64,000 bases of DNA, from positions 3,038,001-3,102,000 of the forward strand of contig JAWZSP010000005.1 of assembly GCA_034401135.1 (NCBI GenBank), read 5' to 3'. Shown here piece after piece: positions 12,415 to 22,649 of this stretch (the first letter of the stretch is position 1; every line of letters starts with the position of its first letter). Source of the DNA: Volutella citrinella. Taxonomy: Eukaryota; Ascomycota; Sordariomycetes; Hypocreales; Nectriaceae. Below the pieces are notes generated by a model. It worked only from the letters and a program-made list of their open reading frames with translations. It was not told the DNA's origin and did not search any database. Both the position numbers and the translations under genes were made by a program.

Positions 12415-12768
12415 GACACGATGCTGTTTCCCATCGGACATGCCTTTGTTTACCGTTATTGATGGACCCTGCCCTGACTGACCGGCATGTGTGGACTGAC
12501 CGATGCCTGTCCTGTGCCTCTCAAGCTTGGCACAATAATGGCGGGGTCACGGAAAGCCCTCATTCCCTAGAACTACCAACTACTTACCTCAATGGGCACC
12601 CGCAGATCCGTTGCAAGGATGTATTGGCACTTTAAACTCGGCTCACCCAGCAGGAGAAATGCGAGTCCGCCAATGAGGGAAACTCATCTCCGGGGTTCCT
12701 CTCCGAAAAGACAACTACTATGTGCATCGGACTTGCGGCTCAATGCGGACAGAGTGGGAATACCAATG

Positions 12769-12776
12769 TATATAAG
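12769..12776 (+). promoter_or_regulatory. TATA box of the GH105 gene
   Basis: TATATAAG lies 83-90 bp upstream of the ATG at 12859, a plausible spacing for a regulated, secreted-enzyme promoter with a short 5' UTR. Confidence 0.55.
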
Positions 12777-12858
12777 TTGTGCTCTGTTCGCCAAAGAGCG
12801 GACACCAGAGCGCCTTTGACTCTCGACAACTAGTTAGTCCTCTAATTACTGAGACATC

Positions 12859-14072
12859 ATGAAGCTTGCCCTCGTCGTATTCGCCGCCGCCGGGACTGCC
12901 CTCGCGGCCCCCAAGGCCTCAAGGTCTGAGGAGACGTCCTATGCCGTCAGGATGGCCGACTCGTATATCCGGAGAGGAGTCGAGCTCAGGTACAAGTACG
13001 ACCAGGCCACCTTCTACACTGGCCTCGAGGGCGTGCTCGCGCTGTACCCGAACCAGACCATGGAGGCCTGGTACAAGAGCCAGATTGATGGGATTCTCGT
13101 CGACAACGGCAACAACCTCACTGACTGGAGGCCCGACTACCTCTCCCTGGATGATCTTCGCATCGGCAACAACATGCTCTGGTGGTACGAGCGGACCGGC
13201 GAGGACAAGTACAAGAACGCAGCCACGATGATCTGGAAGCGGCTGAATCGCCAGCCTCGCACCCCCCTGGGCGGCTTCTTCCACCGGGACAAGGTCTACA
13301 ATAACCAGATGTGGCTCGACGGCATCTTCATGGCCGATACCTTCTACGCCAAGTGGATCAGCCTTTTCGACAACAGCAACACGACGGCCTGGGACGACAT
13401 TGCCCACCAGTACGAGCTCATCTACGAGCGAACCCGCCTCAAGAGCAAGCTCCTCGTCCATGGCTACGACGAGAGCAAGAAGGCCTCCTGGGCCGACCCC
13501 GAGACCGGTGCGGCGCCGCTGGTGTGGTCTCGCGCGCTGGGCTGGTACTTCTGGTCTCTGACTGAGACGCTCGACGTGATCCCCAAGAGCCACAGGGGCT
13601 ACGGCTCGCTGAAGAAGATCTTCGTCAGCGTGTGCGAGGGCCTGAGCAAGGCCGACAAGCACGACGGCGGCTGGTGGCTCATCATGAACGGCGGGTATCC
13701 CGGCGAGGAGCGCAACTACATCGAGGCCAGCGCCCACGCCATGTTCACCCACGGCTTCCTGCGCGGCATCCGCATGGGCCTGATTGAGGACAAGAAGTAT
13801 GGCGAGCTGGCCACCAAGGCCTGGAACTACATGAACAAGGAGTTTGTCGTGGAGAACTCGGACGGGACCCTGAACTTTACGGACACCGTCGCCGTCGGGT
13901 CCCTGGGCAGTGACGCCAGCTACGGGGTACGTCAAAACATGAATGCGAGAAGATAGCAGGACTGGTTGCTAACAGTACGCAGTATTATGTCGGCATTGAA
14001 AAGGTCGTCAACGACAAGCGCGGCGGAGGGGCCTATCTGCGCGCTGCCTACGAGTGGGAGCAGCGCAAGTAG
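12859..14072 (+). CDS. secreted GH105-type unsaturated rhamnogalacturonyl hydrolase
   Basis: Exons 12859-13926 and 13983-14072 with a 56-bp intron give 385 aa. The N-terminus is a clear signal peptide (MKLALVVFAAAGTALAA), so the protein is secreted. The mature part matches the (alpha/alpha)6-barrel YteR/RhiN family: GNNMLWWYERTGE, GGFFHRDK, NQMWLDGIFMAD with D154 as the likely catalytic acid, GWYFWSLTETLDVIPK, and a late NYIEASAHAMF segment. Family reaction: hydration of the 4,5-unsaturated galacturonyl residue left by rhamnogalacturonan lyase, releasing rhamnose-containing products. N-glycosylation sequons occur (NQT, NLT, NTT). Length fits the family. Expression is probably carbon-regulated, given the upstream SYGGRG cluster and TATA box. 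No other pectinase gene lies nearby. Confidence 0.93.
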
Positions 14073-14746
14073 CAAGATGCAGGCGATCGAATAATGACGA
14101 CAGCACAAGCAATGGAACGGCCGGATTAGCAAGGTGGTAATTCTAGAGACAACCGTGTGGTTTCATGGTTTGTCAAGGAGGGCCCTATATAGACGGCGGA
14201 ATCACCGAGAGGAGACCATACTTACTGTTGGTTGTTGATGACTGCCACATATTAATTAACCTTCATGCACCGTCCTTTTAACACTATCTTGTTGAAATGG
14301 CACTATAAACAAGACAGAATACCCAGTTGCTCTCGTCTCCAGTTGCTCTCGTCTTGATATACAGTGATGGTGTATCCGGATATGCCAGCAATTCACAAAC
14401 AAAGAACAACAAAGGCTGTGCCTGCAGGTACAAATTTCATACATTAAAAGAAGAAAAAAATACAGTTGGGATTTCTTCACCTTGTCGCTAATTTATTCCT
14501 TGACTAAGAAAAAGAAAATAAGTCTTCTGTCTGTCTCTCAGACGTTGTCACTCCTGGGGCCAGCTGTGCCACCGCCCAATGAGCACGCCACTGCTGACAA
14601 CAGGCCGCCAACAATTTAGCGGGCAACGTGACTTGAACACCAACACACCACCCGTTTCAACAAAACACCATCGCCGCAACTGCCTCGCTGTCACCGCCGC
14701 CGCCGACGACGACAAGGAAGCCTCTGCAGAATGAGAAACCCCCAAA
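14073..14746. other. intergenic and 5' leader of the RBR ligase gene
   Basis: About 670 bp, AT-richer in the first part (probable 3' UTR of the hydrolase), then a GC-rich leader. CAGTTGCTCTCGTCT occurs twice close together near 14325-14355. No gene apart from the short upstream frame at 14731. Confidence 0.5.
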
Positions 14747-14781
14747 ATGTTCTCAGGGCTGCGCTCCTCCTCTGGCGATAA
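14731..14781 (+). promoter_or_regulatory. overlapping upstream ORF before the RBR ligase start
   Basis: An ATG at 14731 opens a 16-codon frame (MRNPQNVLRAALLLWR, TAA at 14779) that overlaps the main ATG at 14747 in another frame. If the transcript starts upstream of 14731, ribosomes must leaky-scan past it, which would lower or condition translation of the ligase. Confidence 0.5.
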
Positions 14782-16795
14782 GGCGCCGCGCGCCAGGCCC
14801 AAGCCCAGCGCCGCTGTCCCGAGGTCCAACGTCACCAGCAACCGAACCGGCAACGAGACGCCCAACACCGCCCAAGGCGACAACAGCCCAAGGACGCAGA
14901 TATCGCCGCCGCCGCCGCCGCCCCAGACACACCAGAAGCCCGAGTACATCCACGGAGAGGCCCAGCTGGGGCGCCTCCCGCCCGAGGCGCCCGATTTGCG
15001 AGAGCTGAACAACAGCCTCGCGGCCCTCGCGGCCGCCTTCCCGGACGTCCAGATCGAGGTCTTCCGCGAGCTCCTCTCCAACTTTGACGGCGAGTCGCGC
15101 CTCGCCCTCGCCGCCGACGCCCTCCTGAAGAACCGCGTCACCTGGGTCAAGGGCCGGTGGAGGGTTGCCGACAAGGGCGCCGCCGCCGTGGCCGCGCCCG
15201 CCGTGCCCGCCGGCGACGTCTTCCGCAGCGCCGACTACAAAAAGGCCGTCCAGGGCCTCGCCTGGCACGAGTTCAAGGGCCTGTCGCGCTCCACCATCAA
15301 CGCCGTGCTCGCCGAAAGCAACTACTCGTACCTCGACGCCCGCGGCACCCTCGTCACCCTGTCGAGCAAGTCGTGGCGCTTCGCCATTTCCGCCCTCTTC
15401 TCCTTCTCCCGGCGCAAGCCCGTCGCCGCCGCCACCGGCGAGCCCGAGCAGCACCCGCTCGTCGTCTGGCGCTCCACCGGCCAGGGCTCCATCGTCCCGA
15501 CCATCCGCGCCACGGGGAGCCCGGAGCTGGATCGCGAGCTCTACCGCACCCTGGTGCTGCCGCTCAAGGAGCGGGAACAGCAGGCGCGCGAGGCCAAGGA
15601 CCGCGGGCTGGCCGTCCTGCTTAACAACGAGGAGGCCGAGGAGGCCGAGGCTACCCACGAGTGCGTGTGCTGCTTCATCTCGGCCGCGTTTGAGGAGTTC
15701 ACCCACTGCACCCTCGAGGGCCACCTCGTCTGCCACCGCTGCGTCCAGCACTCCATCAAGGAGGCCGTCTTCGGCCAGGGATGGCAGAGCAGCATCAACC
15801 CGGAGACGGGCACACTCAAGTGCATGTCCGTTGACGGATGCTCCGGCCACATCTCCGCCGACCACATCCACCGCGCCATGTCGGAGGAGAAGTCGGGCCC
15901 GGAGATGCTGCACCGACTCGACCGCCGCCTCGCCGAGCACAGCTTGCTGGCCTCCAATCTGCCCCTGGTCCGCTGCCCGTTCTGCGACTATGCCGAGATT
16001 GACGAACTCTACACGCCCTCGCACGAGGCGGCGCTCCGGATCAAGGCTGATAGCATCTGGAACCTCATCTTCCTGCTTCTCTGCGTCGGCACCATCCCCT
16101 TCCTCTTCTCATTCGTCGTCGTATCGTCCCTCGTATGCCTCCTCCTGAGCGCCCGGCAGTCCTCTGCCGACTTTATTTCCCTCGAGTGGTCCCGGGCGCT
16201 GACCCGTCACCGCCGCAGGCGTCGTGGTCTCAAGTTCGTCTGCCAGAGCCCCGAGTGCGGCCGCGTGTCGTGTCTGTCCTGCAGCAAGTCCTGGAACGAC
16301 ATCCACGTCTGCAACGAGTCCTCGCTCGTCGCCCTGCGCACCCAGGTCGAGCAGGCCATGAGCATGGCCATCAAGCGCGTCTGCCCCCGCTGCAACACGT
16401 CGTTTGTCAAGAACGCCGGCTGCAACAAGCTCACCTGCCCCTGCGGCTACAAGATGTGCTACGTCTGCCGCGCCGATCTCAGCGACGAGGGCTACCGCCA
16501 CTTTTGCGAGCACTTCCGCCCAGACGGCGACCCTACCGCCTGCAAGGAGTGCGACCGCTGCAACCTGTGGGAGTCGGAGGACACGGATCAGGTCCTGCAG
16601 GCCGCCCGCGAGGAGGCCGAGCGCAAGTGGAAGGACATGGAGAACCGCGAGCTGTCGGGCACGGAGCGCGCGTTCCTGGACACGGGGCTCGTAGCCCAGC
16701 AGTCGGACATCAGCATGGACAGAGTCCTCTTTAGCGGCCGCATCCCGGCATTCAGAGATATACTTGACATTATTACAGAGACCATTTTTGTTTAA
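14747..16795 (+). CDS. RBR (RING-IBR-RING) E3 ubiquitin ligase with membrane-type segment
   Basis: Single exon, 682 aa. The N-terminal 60 residues are low-complexity (polyproline near residue 55). RING1 starts at C306 (ECVCC...HLVCHRC). An IBR begins with CPFC (C410) and resumes at FVCQSPECGRVSCLSC (C499). RING2 is CPRCNTSFVKNAGCNKLTC from C546, with the probable thioester cysteine at C559, the position of the catalytic Cys in HHARI/parkin-type ligases. RBR enzymes accept ubiquitin from an E2 on this Cys and pass it to substrate. Odd: residues 437-467 are a 31-residue hydrophobic stretch lying inside the IBR, followed by a polybasic run (RHRRRRRG, about 487-494), so the protein may be anchored in or hairpinned into a membrane. 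The coding sequence is strongly GC-biased at third positions, which creates long antisense open frames. Confidence 0.9.
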   Translation: MFSGLRSSSGDKAPRARPKPSAAVPRSNVTSNRTGNETPNTAQGDNSPRTQISPPPPPPQTHQKPEYIHGEAQLGRLPPEAPDLRELNNSLAALAAAFPDVQIEVFRELLSNFDGESRLALAADALLKNRVTWVKGRWRVADKGAAAVAAPAVPAGDVFRSADYKKAVQGLAWHEFKGLSRSTINAVLAESNYSYLDARGTLVTLSSKSWRFAISALFSFSRRKPVAAATGEPEQHPLVVWRSTGQGSIVPTIRATGSPELDRELYRTLVLPLKEREQQAREAKDRGLAVLLNNEEAEEAEATHECVCCFISAAFEEFTHCTLEGHLVCHRCVQHSIKEAVFGQGWQSSINPETGTLKCMSVDGCSGHISADHIHRAMSEEKSGPEMLHRLDRRLAEHSLLASNLPLVRCPFCDYAEIDELYTPSHEAALRIKADSIWNLIFLLLCVGTIPFLFSFVVVSSLVCLLLSARQSSADFISLEWSRALTRHRRRRRGLKFVCQSPECGRVSCLSCSKSWNDIHVCNESSLVALRTQVEQAMSMAIKRVCPRCNTSFVKNAGCNKLTCPCGYKMCYVCRADLSDEGYRHFCEHFRPDGDPTACKECDRCNLWESEDTDQVLQAAREEAERKWKDMENRELSGTERAFLDTGLVAQQSDISMDRVLFSGRIPAFRDILDIITETIFV

Positions 16796-16999
16796 TTGGC
16801 GTACGCCGCCGGGTTTTCAGGGCACATGAGTATGAAAGCACACGGATGGCGTTTTTGCTTTGCAGGGGGGCCACACATCCATCACCATCACGGCAAAGAC
16901 AGAGCGGGCGTGGGGGGTCAATCGGGACATTATCCCTGGATCAATGCATTCCAATACAGACTTAGTATTACATAAACTCGCTAATATTTTCCAATCTCA

Positions 17000-19900
17000 T
17001 CAAATCTTGGCCTTGTCGGCGGTGAGAAGCTCGGCCGCAGCGCCTGCAATGGCGAGCTTGCCCGTCTCCTTGACCTTGACCTGGAAGGTGACCTTGTTGC
17101 CGTCACGCCACATCTCGGTGATGAGCGTCTGGCCGGGGATGACGACGCCGGCGAAGCGGACCTTGATGTTCTTGAAGGCGCCGTACCTCTCGTAGACGGC
17201 CTTTCCGGCAATACCGAAGAAGCAGAGGCCGTGAAGAATGGGGGCCTTGAAGCCACCCACCTTGGCGAATGCAGGATCGATGTGAAGAGGGCTAATGATG
17301 ATGGTTAGCAAACGGTCTGGGGAAAGATATGCTGGCAGGGAATCTCACTTGTAATCACCGCTCAGGCGGTAGATGGCGGCCTGGTCATCAGAGGTAACCT
17401 CCTCCACCACGACGTCAGGGGCACGGCTCGGGGGCTTGTTGGGGGCGGTGGCGGCACCGCGATCCTTTCCTCGCGAGGGACCTCCAAAGCCACCGCATCC
17501 TCGGAGGAAGACGGTCGCTTCGTTGTAGAATACATCCTCGCCAGTCTCGGCGTTGATGGTGGTGGTGGCGCTCTTGGCAACGGCAGCGCTTCCCTTGTCA
17601 ACGACCTCGAGGAGGCGGCCCTTGGAGACGAGCTTGGCGGCAGTAGGAATGGGGAACTTTCGGATCTCGAGGTACTGCTCGCCGTGCAGGAGCATCATAG
17701 GGGAGAAGTTGGGGACGATCTCGTCAAAGTTGAACGGCATCTCGGTGTTGAAGGGGGGAATGACACCAAAGGTCGGGATGACCTGGAAATCGTCGGCACC
17801 CTCACTAATGCGTTGTTAGTTTGCGCCTGTTCGCATCATGACATGAGATGAGACATACAAGACGTATTTGAGGTCGGTGCGCTTGGCGCCGACACCGAGG
17901 TTGTAGAGAATGGAATCACGCTCCTCGTAGTTGAAAGGAGTGGGGTTGCCCTCCTTCTTCAGAGCCTCGCTGATCACTGCGAGGTGCTTGCCTCCATCGG
18001 CAGGGCCCTAAAAGACAAGTTAGCTGCGCTGCTTCTCAACAAATGGTAACTGGCTCATGTTTACGGACCTTGGCAGCCTTCTGCTTCTCCACGTTGGCCA
18101 TGAACTTGGAGAGGGAGTCAGCCATCTTGGAGGGGTGGTCTGCTCGGCCGTCAAAGGTGGCAATCGCCTTCCAGTTCTTGAGGACATCCTCGGGAGTGAG
18201 AGTCTTGTCAAGAGGGAAGCCGTGGCCACCAGTTCGCTGCCATCGCGTGGCACCGACCCAACCGCTGCCAACCTCGTACAGGCCGCCAGTGGGAGTGGGG
18301 CACTTGTCGCTGCAGAGGGCGAGGACAACAGGCGCAATGTAGTCGGGCTTGAAGGCCTGAACCATCTCCTCGGGCAAGATGGTGGCAGTCATGGCGGTGC
18401 CGGCGTTGGGGGCAATGGTGTTGACATAGATGTTGTACTTGAAGCCCTCAACGGCAAGGGCGCGGGAGAAGCCAAGGATACCGCATTTCTAAACAGGTCA
18501 GCGAGATTCCCTTCTTAATTCTGTGTGGTGTATTGGAACAACTTACGGCTGCAGAGTAGTTGGCTTGTCCGAAGTTGCCATAGATGCCGCTGGTGGAGGC
18601 AGTGTTGATGACACGGCCGTACTTCTGCTTGAGGAAATAGGGCCAGGCGGCCTTGGTGACCTTGTAGGTTCCACGCAGGTGAACGTTCATCACCGGGTCC
18701 CATAGGCTGTCATCCATGTTGGTGAAGGCCTTGTCGCGGAGAATGCCGGCGTTGTTGACTACAATATCGACGCGGCCGAAGGCATCGATGGCACCCTTGA
18801 TGACAGCATCACCATCCTCAGCGGAGGCCTTGACACCCGCAGCCTGACCACCGAGCTTCTTGATCTCAGCGACGACGGTGTCGGGGTTGACGAGGTCATT
18901 GACAACAACGGAGGCGCCAGCCTTGGCGAAAGCGAGGGCGTAAGCCCGGCCAATACCAGCACCGCCGCCAGTAATCAGAGCAACACGTCCCTTGAAGTTG
19001 AGATCCTCCCCGCGTTCGCTGGGGCTCATCTTCAGGGACGCCTCAAGAAGGCCAAGGAAGTCGTTGGGTCCGGTGGGATACTGGGGCTGGGAAAAGTCGA
19101 CGACCTTGTTCCAGTTCTTGATGATGGCACCAGCGGTGTAGGAGTCATCGGCCTTGAGAAGCAGGCCACTGGAGCGCTCCCATCGGAGCTTGGAGGCGGA
19201 ACCTCCACCCACTTCAAAGATGCCACCAGACTCGGTGGTGTTGTTCTTGTGGACCAGCACGGCAACGAGAGGAACGACCCATTCGGGCTTAAGGGCGGCG
19301 AGGACATCTGGGGGCATAATAGTCTCGGTCATTCGGCTGGCAGCTATGGCTGGTTAGTATGGATTCCTGTGCCCTTGGACGAGGCGCTTTGGCTTACCAA
19401 TGGGAGCGATGACGTTGCAGAGAATGTTGTACTTTGCGCCCTCCTTGGCCAAGGTCTCAGTGAAGCCAACCAGGGCGAGCTTGGCGGCAGCGTAGTTGGT
19501 CTGGCCAAAGTTGCCGAAGAGGCCGGCGGCCGATGCGGTGTTGATGACTCGGCCGTACTTTTGCTTGCGGAAGTAGGGCCAGGCGGCACGGGAGCACTTG
19601 TAGGCGCCCTTGACGTGGACCTTCATGATGAGGTCCCAGTCCTCGTCCTTGAGGTTCTTGAAGCTGATGTCCCGCAAGATGCCGGCATTATTGATGAGGA
19701 TATCGACACGTCCAAAGGCCTTGATGGCGGTCTCGATGATGCGCTCGCCATTCTCGACAGAGTCGTAGTTGGCAACAGCCTTGCCGCCGGCGGCCTTGAT
19801 CTCGTTGACAACCACATCGGCAGCCTGTGCGCGAGCTGATGGTTAGCATGGATGGCCGTGCAGGGAATTGCAGTCGCAGCCGCAGCCGCAGCCGCAGTCG

Positions 19901-20099
19901 CAACAACAGGCGCAATGGCGCGGGCACAAAGAAGACTGACCTTGCTGGAGCTGCCCTCACCCTTGAAGGAGCCGCCCAGGTCGTTGACGACGACGCTGGC
20001 GCCGCGCGAGGCGAAGAAAGTGGCATAGGCCTTGCCCAGGCCGCCGCCTGCACCGGTAACGACGACCACCTGGCCGTCGTATCGCAACTGATCCGCCAT
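17000..20099 (-). CDS. fox2: peroxisomal multifunctional beta-oxidation enzyme (hydratase/dehydrogenase)
   Basis: Seven exons: 20099-19941, 19824-19398, 19343-18547, 18488-18069, 18007-17859, 17804-17349 and 17291-17000, 899 aa, about the usual length for fungal Fox2. Two tandem short-chain dehydrogenase domains each carry a Rossmann motif ([24 protein letters not shown]), NNAGIL and a YxxxK-type active site (NYAAAK; NYSAAK). The C-terminal MaoC/hot-dog enoyl-CoA hydratase 2 has the signature [17 protein letters not shown], whose Asn codon is split by the last intron. The tail AKI is a known PTS1 variant, so the protein is targeted to peroxisomes. It hydrates trans-2-enoyl-CoA and oxidises (3R)-hydroxyacyl-CoA. 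The fourth intron uses a less common GTCCGT donor. CCTCGG motifs upstream suggest fatty-acid induction. Confidence 0.96.
19860..19910. repeat. GCAGCC hexanucleotide run in FOX2 intron 1
   Basis: An imperfect (GCAGCC)n-type run near 19871-19900 lies entirely within the 116-bp first intron (19825-19940), the longest of the six introns, and probably explains its length. Confidence 0.7.
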
Positions 20100-20130
20100 G
20101 ACGACGCTGTGGGGTTTTCTTGGGGTAATT

Positions 20131-20182
20131 GTGTCTGTCTGTCCGGCTGTCTCTGTCCGTCTGTCCGTCTGTCTGTCGGTTT
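20131..20182. repeat. GTCT/GTCC tetranucleotide microsatellite
   Basis: Imperfect run of GTCT, GTCC and CTGT units immediately upstream of FOX2, within its likely 5' UTR (32-83 bp before the ATG at 20099). Confidence 0.8.
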
Positions 20183-20279
20183 CAGGGCCCGGTGGGATGC
20201 GCACTAGCTAAATACACAGGCTCTCGGGATGAAGGGCAAGGTGGAATCAGTTGAGGGTTTGGTCGGATCGAGAGTGTAG

Positions 20280-20401
20280 CCTCGGAGAGAGCAGCGACTC
20301 TTAACTGGAGCTTGGTCGGCAAGTCCAAACGGGACTTGGGTAGCCCGAGCTGCCGCCCCATCTTGTGAAGGGAGCCTCGGCTGGGTTGGCGGGTACCGAG
20401 G
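20280..20401 (-). promoter_or_regulatory. three CCTCGG/CCGAGG fatty-acid response motifs
   Basis: CCTCGG at 20280-20285 and 20375-20380 and CCGAGG at 20396-20401, all 180-300 bp upstream of the FOX2 ATG. CCTCGG is the in vivo target of the Aspergillus FarA/FarB (Ctf1-type) regulators of beta-oxidation genes. Three 6-mers in 122 bp at the right gene make induction by fatty acids likely, though this is inference. Confidence 0.6.
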
Positions 20402-21381
20402 GTGCGCTAAGCGTGGGGCGCTAGCCCGAAGCGGGCTTTGGAGGGGCTTCACATGCAAAGCCCAGCGCAGTCCGGGGGAGGGAAGCTGGGGGCCGTGGAC
20501 CCTACCGTGTGCGGTCTGAACCTGGAAGCCACTGAGGGCAGCGGGCTCTCCCCCATATGAGGTCATGCGCCGACGACGCGCCAGAGGCATGGAGACGCCG
20601 GAGGGAGACATGACCCGCCAGTTGTTGGAGAAGTAGCATGTCACGCCAGTCACATGTGCCATCTCGCCGACTCCGTCAGCTTATCCATGACAGACGAGGC
20701 TCCGGGTCAATCTGCTAATCCCTTGGGATTTTTGTATTTACTCTCATACAGACGAGGCTCAGTGAGCATTGCCGAAATAGGCTCTCAGACGGCTGTGGAG
20801 AAGAGGTCATGAGGAGAGGGTGCGTTGTCAGGTAGTCATGGAGAACCTAGATACTTCGGCCCCTGGGTTGGTAGGCATGAAAAACAACAGTGACTGACTG
20901 GCAGCAGGGCACAGATGCTCATGTCATCCATCCTGCTCTTCTGCGGCTGGTGGCTTCTGCAATACAACTGCACCCGCGGCCGCCCTTGGCCTCGTCCCAT
21001 GCCTCAAAAACTGAAGCTATTCGCAAACATGTCACTCACTCACTGCGTTGCCCCGACCCTGAGCCCTCGTCCCGTCGCCCACTGGCATGCTCCCACTTGC
21101 ACCGGACAAACACACACCAAGAAGTTCAAACGATCCAATGCCTGGTCGTTCGGTACGTACCGACGGGGGCTTGAGGGGGCCAACCCCACACGCAAAAACC
21201 ACAACCCCACAGAATCAGCCCGCCCAGATCGGGAAAAACACACCACCGGCGGCCGGCGCTCGTCTCGGCGTGCCTGGGTTGTCCTCGTGCCCGCGGCTCC
21301 GCTCTCGGTCCGGAGTCAAGTCTTCGTGAGCCTCGACATGGCACCACGGCCGATCTGCGCTACACGCTCGTTGCCCCCAAC

Positions 21382-22341
21382 ATGCCCGCCACCTTTGTAG
21401 ACGACAAGATAGGCATCTGCCTCCCCTGGATCCTCGCCCAGCTCAAGGACCACCAAGCCGCCAACCCCGACCGCCCTTTCGTCATCGGCCTCAACGGCAT
21501 CCAGGGCGCCGGCAAGTCCACCCTCGTCCGCGCCCTCAGCGTCTCCCTGCAGGCCAAGGGTGTCCCGACCATAGTGTCCAGCATCGACGAGTTCTACCTG
21601 ACCCGCGCCGACCAGGTCGCCCTGGCCGAGTCGCACCCCGAGAATGCCCTCGTCCAGCACCGGGGGGAGCCCGGTACGTGCACACACTCCCGGCGGGTTG
21701 ATAACTGCCTTGGCCGGAGCATCTGAAGCTAACCCCGGGGCTTAGGAACACACGATCTGCCCCTCCTAAAAGCCTTCTTCGACGCCCTGCTGAAGGGCGA
21801 GCCGACCAAGCTCCCCAAATACGACAAGGCCATCTCCAATGGCCTCGGCGACCGCATACCCGAGTCGCAATGGACGCCCGTCAACCAGCCCGGGCAGTCC
21901 AAGATAGAAGCCATCATCCTCGAGGGCTGGTGCGTCGGCTTCCGCCCGCTGACACCAGAGCGCGTTGCCGCCAAGAGGGACATGCCCAACCGCACCCTAA
22001 AACAGCACAAGGTCGACGACCTCCTCTTTGTCAACGAGAAGCTCGCCGAGTACGACGGCATCACTGATCTCTTTGATGCCTTCATCCAAATCGATGCTGA
22101 GGATGTGGGCTATGTGTACGGCTGGCGGCTGGAGCAGGAAGACCATTTGCGCGAGGAGCGTGATAACCCCGAGGAATGCATGACCTCGGAGCAAGTCGTC
22201 AAATTCGTCGACGGGTATTATCCAGCCTACGAACTCTACACCGAAGGCCTGAGGAAGGGTGTATTTCCTTCCCGGCCGGGCCATCAGCTGAGAATGGTGG
22301 TAGGCCGTGACAGGAAAGTGAAGCAGGTTCGAAGGCTATAA
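21382..22341 (+). CDS. TDA10: D-glycerate 3-kinase-like P-loop kinase
   Basis: Exons 21382-21673 and 21746-22341, with a 72-bp intron (GTACGT donor, GCTAAC branch site, TTAG acceptor), give 295 aa. A Walker A motif (GLNGIQGAGKST, residues 36-47) sits after a short N-terminal helix. IDEFYLT (a Walker-B-like segment) and the KYDKAISNGLGDR, LEGWCVGF and YVYGWRLEQE stretches are typical of the yeast Tda10 / plant GLYK family related to phosphoribulokinase and uridine kinase. Plant GLYK phosphorylates D-glycerate to 3-phosphoglycerate; for fungal members substrate and physiological role are less certain. No targeting signal is evident, so probably cytosolic. It is divergent from FOX2 and convergent with the Ecm11-domain gene. 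Confidence 0.9.
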
Positions 22342-22649
22342 TGGCCCCCCTTTTCCGTACATACTCTCTACATCTACAACCCATATACCCTCCACACTGA
22401 ATGAACAAAAGCATGAACCTTCCATCTCAAAAGTTGTCTAGCAAGCAGTGATTCATAGACTTCGTTGTGACGTTACAGACTTTTGAGACATGTCTTTGGT
22501 CAGCCGCAGTTTGCGCTCCACGCTACAGGTCGCACATGATATGAAAGCAAAAGCAAGTCCAACTCCACTAATGTACTCATGATGATCGTGACAGACATTA
22601 AACCCCCTCCCCCTGTGATGCATCTCCAACACTGTCGTGGCCGGGGCCG
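22342..22649. other. convergent 3' region
   Basis: About 310 bp shared by the 3' ends of the glycerate-kinase-like gene (plus) and the Ecm11-domain gene (minus). AT-richer than the genes; no feature recognised. Confidence 0.5.

Larger units (their letters stand above)
11785..12858. other. intergenic, promoter of the GH105 gene
   Basis: About 1.07 kb with no coding region that I can support. It contains short direct repeats of AGCCTAAAC around 12213-12245, a cluster of SYGGRG motifs at 12352-12414 and a TATA box close to the downstream gene. Confidence 0.5.
20100..21381. other. divergent promoter region, FOX2 / glycerate-kinase-like gene
   Basis: About 1.28 kb between divergent starts. The FOX2 leader contains a GTCT/GTCC tetranucleotide run at 20131-20182, and CCTCGG motifs follow at 20280-20401. 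No coding region is supportable. Confidence 0.5.

Noticed and set aside
12919..13935. 338-codon minus-strand frame opposite the GH105 gene
   Set aside because: Antisense shadow; the plus strand has signal peptide, catalytic motif and splice structure.
14753..16024. 423-codon minus-strand frame antisense to the RBR ligase
   Set aside because: A shadow of strong G/C third-position bias in the real gene; its composition is Gly/Glu/Val/Leu-rich with no domain.
15165..16148. 327-codon plus-strand frame in another register of the RBR gene
   Set aside because: Ser/Pro/Arg-only low-complexity translation of the same GC-rich exon.
19249..19839. 196-codon plus-strand frame across FOX2 exons 2-3
   Set aside because: It crosses an exon boundary of FOX2 in antisense and has no domain.
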